Shown here: one piece after another, positions 5,597-6,844 of the stretch
Position numbering within the stretch: position 1 is the first letter of the stretch
Layout: the number at the start of each line of letters is the position of its first letter
Origin: JALHRI01 sp044351685
GTDB lineage: Bacteria > Pseudomonadota > Alphaproteobacteria > Rickettsiales > UBA3002
DNA: 6,844 nt
Reading direction: 5' to 3'
Assembly (NCBI GenBank): GCA_044351685.1
Contig: JBILFK010000082.1
Span: 1-6,844 of the forward strand
Notes under the pieces: model-generated
The model's input: the letters and a program-made list of their open reading frames with translations, nothing else
What the model was told of the DNA's origin: nothing
Database searches by the model: none
Program-made: the position numbers and the translations under genes

Positions 5597-6844
5597 TGAA
5601 ATTCCCTCTCTCGCTTCTTAAGCGCTTCCTGACTACCGATGCAACGCTCGCGGCGCTGTGCGAAAAACTCACTGCCATTGGCCTTGAGGTAGACGGCGTA
5701 GAAGATGCCTCGGCCACCCTCGCCCCGTTTGTGGTAGCGCATATTCTGGAAGCATCACCGCACCCCAATGCAGGTAAGCTGCAAGTATGTAAAGTGAAAG
5801 CCGTACAAGGCGAATTGCAAATTGTATGCGGCGCGCCCAATGCCCGCGCTGGCCTGAAGGTGGCGCTCGCCAATATTGGCACCATCATACCCACCAATGG
5901 GCTGGAAATTAAAAAATCGAAAATCCGCGATGTGGAAAGCCAGGGCATGTTATGCTCGGCGGCAGAGCTTGGCCTGAGCGCCGACTCGGAAGGGATTATC
6001 GAACTGCCCGAGGGCGCTGAAATTGGCAAAAGCATTGTCGATGTGCTTGGCCTTGGCGATGCCGTAATTGATGTCAATGTTACCGCCAACCGTGGCGATT
6101 GTTTAAGCGTGTATGGTATTGCACGCGATTTAGCTGCCGCAGGCATGGGCACGTTAAAACCGCTTTGTGTACCAGCGATTGATGCTACCGAACCATTGCC
6201 ACTTACCATCAGTATTGCCGCTGGCGCTGGCTGCACGGCGTTTTTTGGTCGTGTGATTCGTGGCGTTAAAAACGGTGCGTCGCCTGAATGGCTGCAACGT
6301 ACGCTTACGGCAGCTGGCATGCGGCCTATTTCAGCGCTGGTGGATATCACCAATTATTTCTCGCTCGCGTTTGGCCGTCCGCTACATGTGTATGATCTGG
6401 CAAAGCTTCAGGGCAACATTACTGTGCGGAGCGCGCATGAAGGCGAAACACTCGCCGCCCTGAACGATAAAACCTACACACTCACCGCCAGCGATAGCGT
6501 GATTGCCGACGATGCAAAGTGCCTAGGGCTTGGCGGTATTATGGGCGGTAGTGAAACGGGCGTAACCGACACCACCACCGATGTATTGCTGGAAGTGGCG
6601 CTGTTCGATAAAATTCGTATCGCGCAAACGGGTCGCCGCTTGCAAATTGATTCCGATGCTCGCGCACGTTTTGAACGTGGTGTCGATGCCGGATTTTTAG
6701 AACAGGCCGATGCTCGCGCCACCGATTTGATTTTGGAACTATGCGGTGGCAAGGCAACCTTGTCCATGCTTGCGGGTAGCATTCCCCCTAACACATTACG
6801 CATTGCGTATGATGTTGCGGCCATCACTGCACGTGGGGGTATCG
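5596..6844 (+). CDS. pheT: Phenylalanyl-tRNA synthetase beta subunit, C-terminal half cut by window edge
   Basis: Beta subunit of the same enzyme, carrying tRNA-binding and editing functions. The window holds 416 residues of a protein usually near 800. Domains in order are the N-terminal PheT start (MKFPLSLLKRFL), an OB-fold tRNA-binding domain (about 44-155, with VCGAPNARAGLKVALANIG at 77-95 and SQGMLCSAAELGL at 115-127), the B3/4 editing domain (about 212-385, with DITNYFSLAFGRPLHVYDL at 250-268, GGIMGGSETGV at 313-323 and RARFERGVD at 356-364), and the first residues of the B5 domain at the cut. GGGAG (5584-5588) precedes ATG 5596 by seven bases. The one-base overlap with pheS implies coupled translation and equal subunit production. 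A conserved early Trp of many homologues is Leu here (LSLLK), which is minor. Confidence 0.99.
   Translation, partial: MKFPLSLLKRFLTTDATLAALCEKLTAIGLEVDGVEDASATLAPFVVAHILEASPHPNAGKLQVCKVKAVQGELQIVCGAPNARAGLKVALANIGTIIPTNGLEIKKSKIRDVESQGMLCSAAELGLSADSEGIIELPEGAEIGKSIVDVLGLGDAVIDVNVTANRGDCLSVYGIARDLAAAGMGTLKPLCVPAIDATEPLPLTISIAAGAGCTAFFGRVIRGVKNGASPEWLQRTLTAAGMRPISALVDITNYFSLAFGRPLHVYDLAKLQGNITVRSAHEGETLAALNDKTYTLTASDSVIADDAKCLGLGGIMGGSETGVTDTTTDVLLEVALFDKIRIAQTGRRLQIDSDARARFERGVDAGFLEQADARATDLILELCGGKATLSMLAGSIPPNTLRIAYDVAAITARGGI

Noticed and set aside
5538..6353. Long minus-strand open frame of 271 codons opposite pheS/pheT
   Set aside because: It lies entirely antisense to clear PheT and PheS sequence, is low-complexity (Ser/Pro/Ala-rich) and has no recognisable domain; it is a shadow of the real reading frames.

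Overview
The window is an ordinary chromosomal segment, most likely from an alphaproteobacterium with balanced base composition. This rests on protein motifs: the L20 stretches QYAYRDR and FRALWIQRINAA, the ArgD, PheS and PheT sequences, and an L35-L20-PheS-PheT cluster with no infC directly upstream. I saw no mobile element, CRISPR array, tRNA, rRNA or prophage gene. All eight genes supported here are intact, apart from the two cut by the window edges.

Left half, minus strand, in order of transcription: a Bax inhibitor-1 family membrane protein (3534 to 2794) ends at a strong bidirectional terminator (about 2725-2753). A near-consensus promoter follows at once (TTGACG, 17-base spacer, TATAAT, 2721 to 2693). 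It drives a SprA-related putative metalloprotease with an HEALH motif (2647 to 1793). After short gaps with no clear terminator come an ABC-2 type permease without its ATPase (1709 to 930) and argD (869 to beyond base 1). These last three genes may form one transcript.

Right half, plus strand: a 347-base divergent intergenic region (3535-3881) holds promoters in both directions and a structured leader. Then come rpmI (L35), rplT (L20), pheS and pheT, the last running off the right edge. rpmI and rplT are tightly coupled, as are pheS and pheT. A GC-rich hairpin terminator lies between rplT and pheS. The order matches the E. coli rpmI-rplT-pheM-pheS-pheT cluster, but I see no Phe-rich leader peptide.

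The right half supplies translation: two 50S proteins and both subunits of phenylalanyl-tRNA synthetase. The left half mixes arginine biosynthesis with membrane and putative peptidase functions that have no obvious common pathway. The points most worth a second look are regulatory: a possible pseudoknot in the rpmI leader that could be an L20 autoregulatory site, the rplT/pheS terminator and the second hairpin before pheS, and the ambiguous translation start of the SprA-like gene. Nothing here amounts to a clear undescribed multi-gene system.
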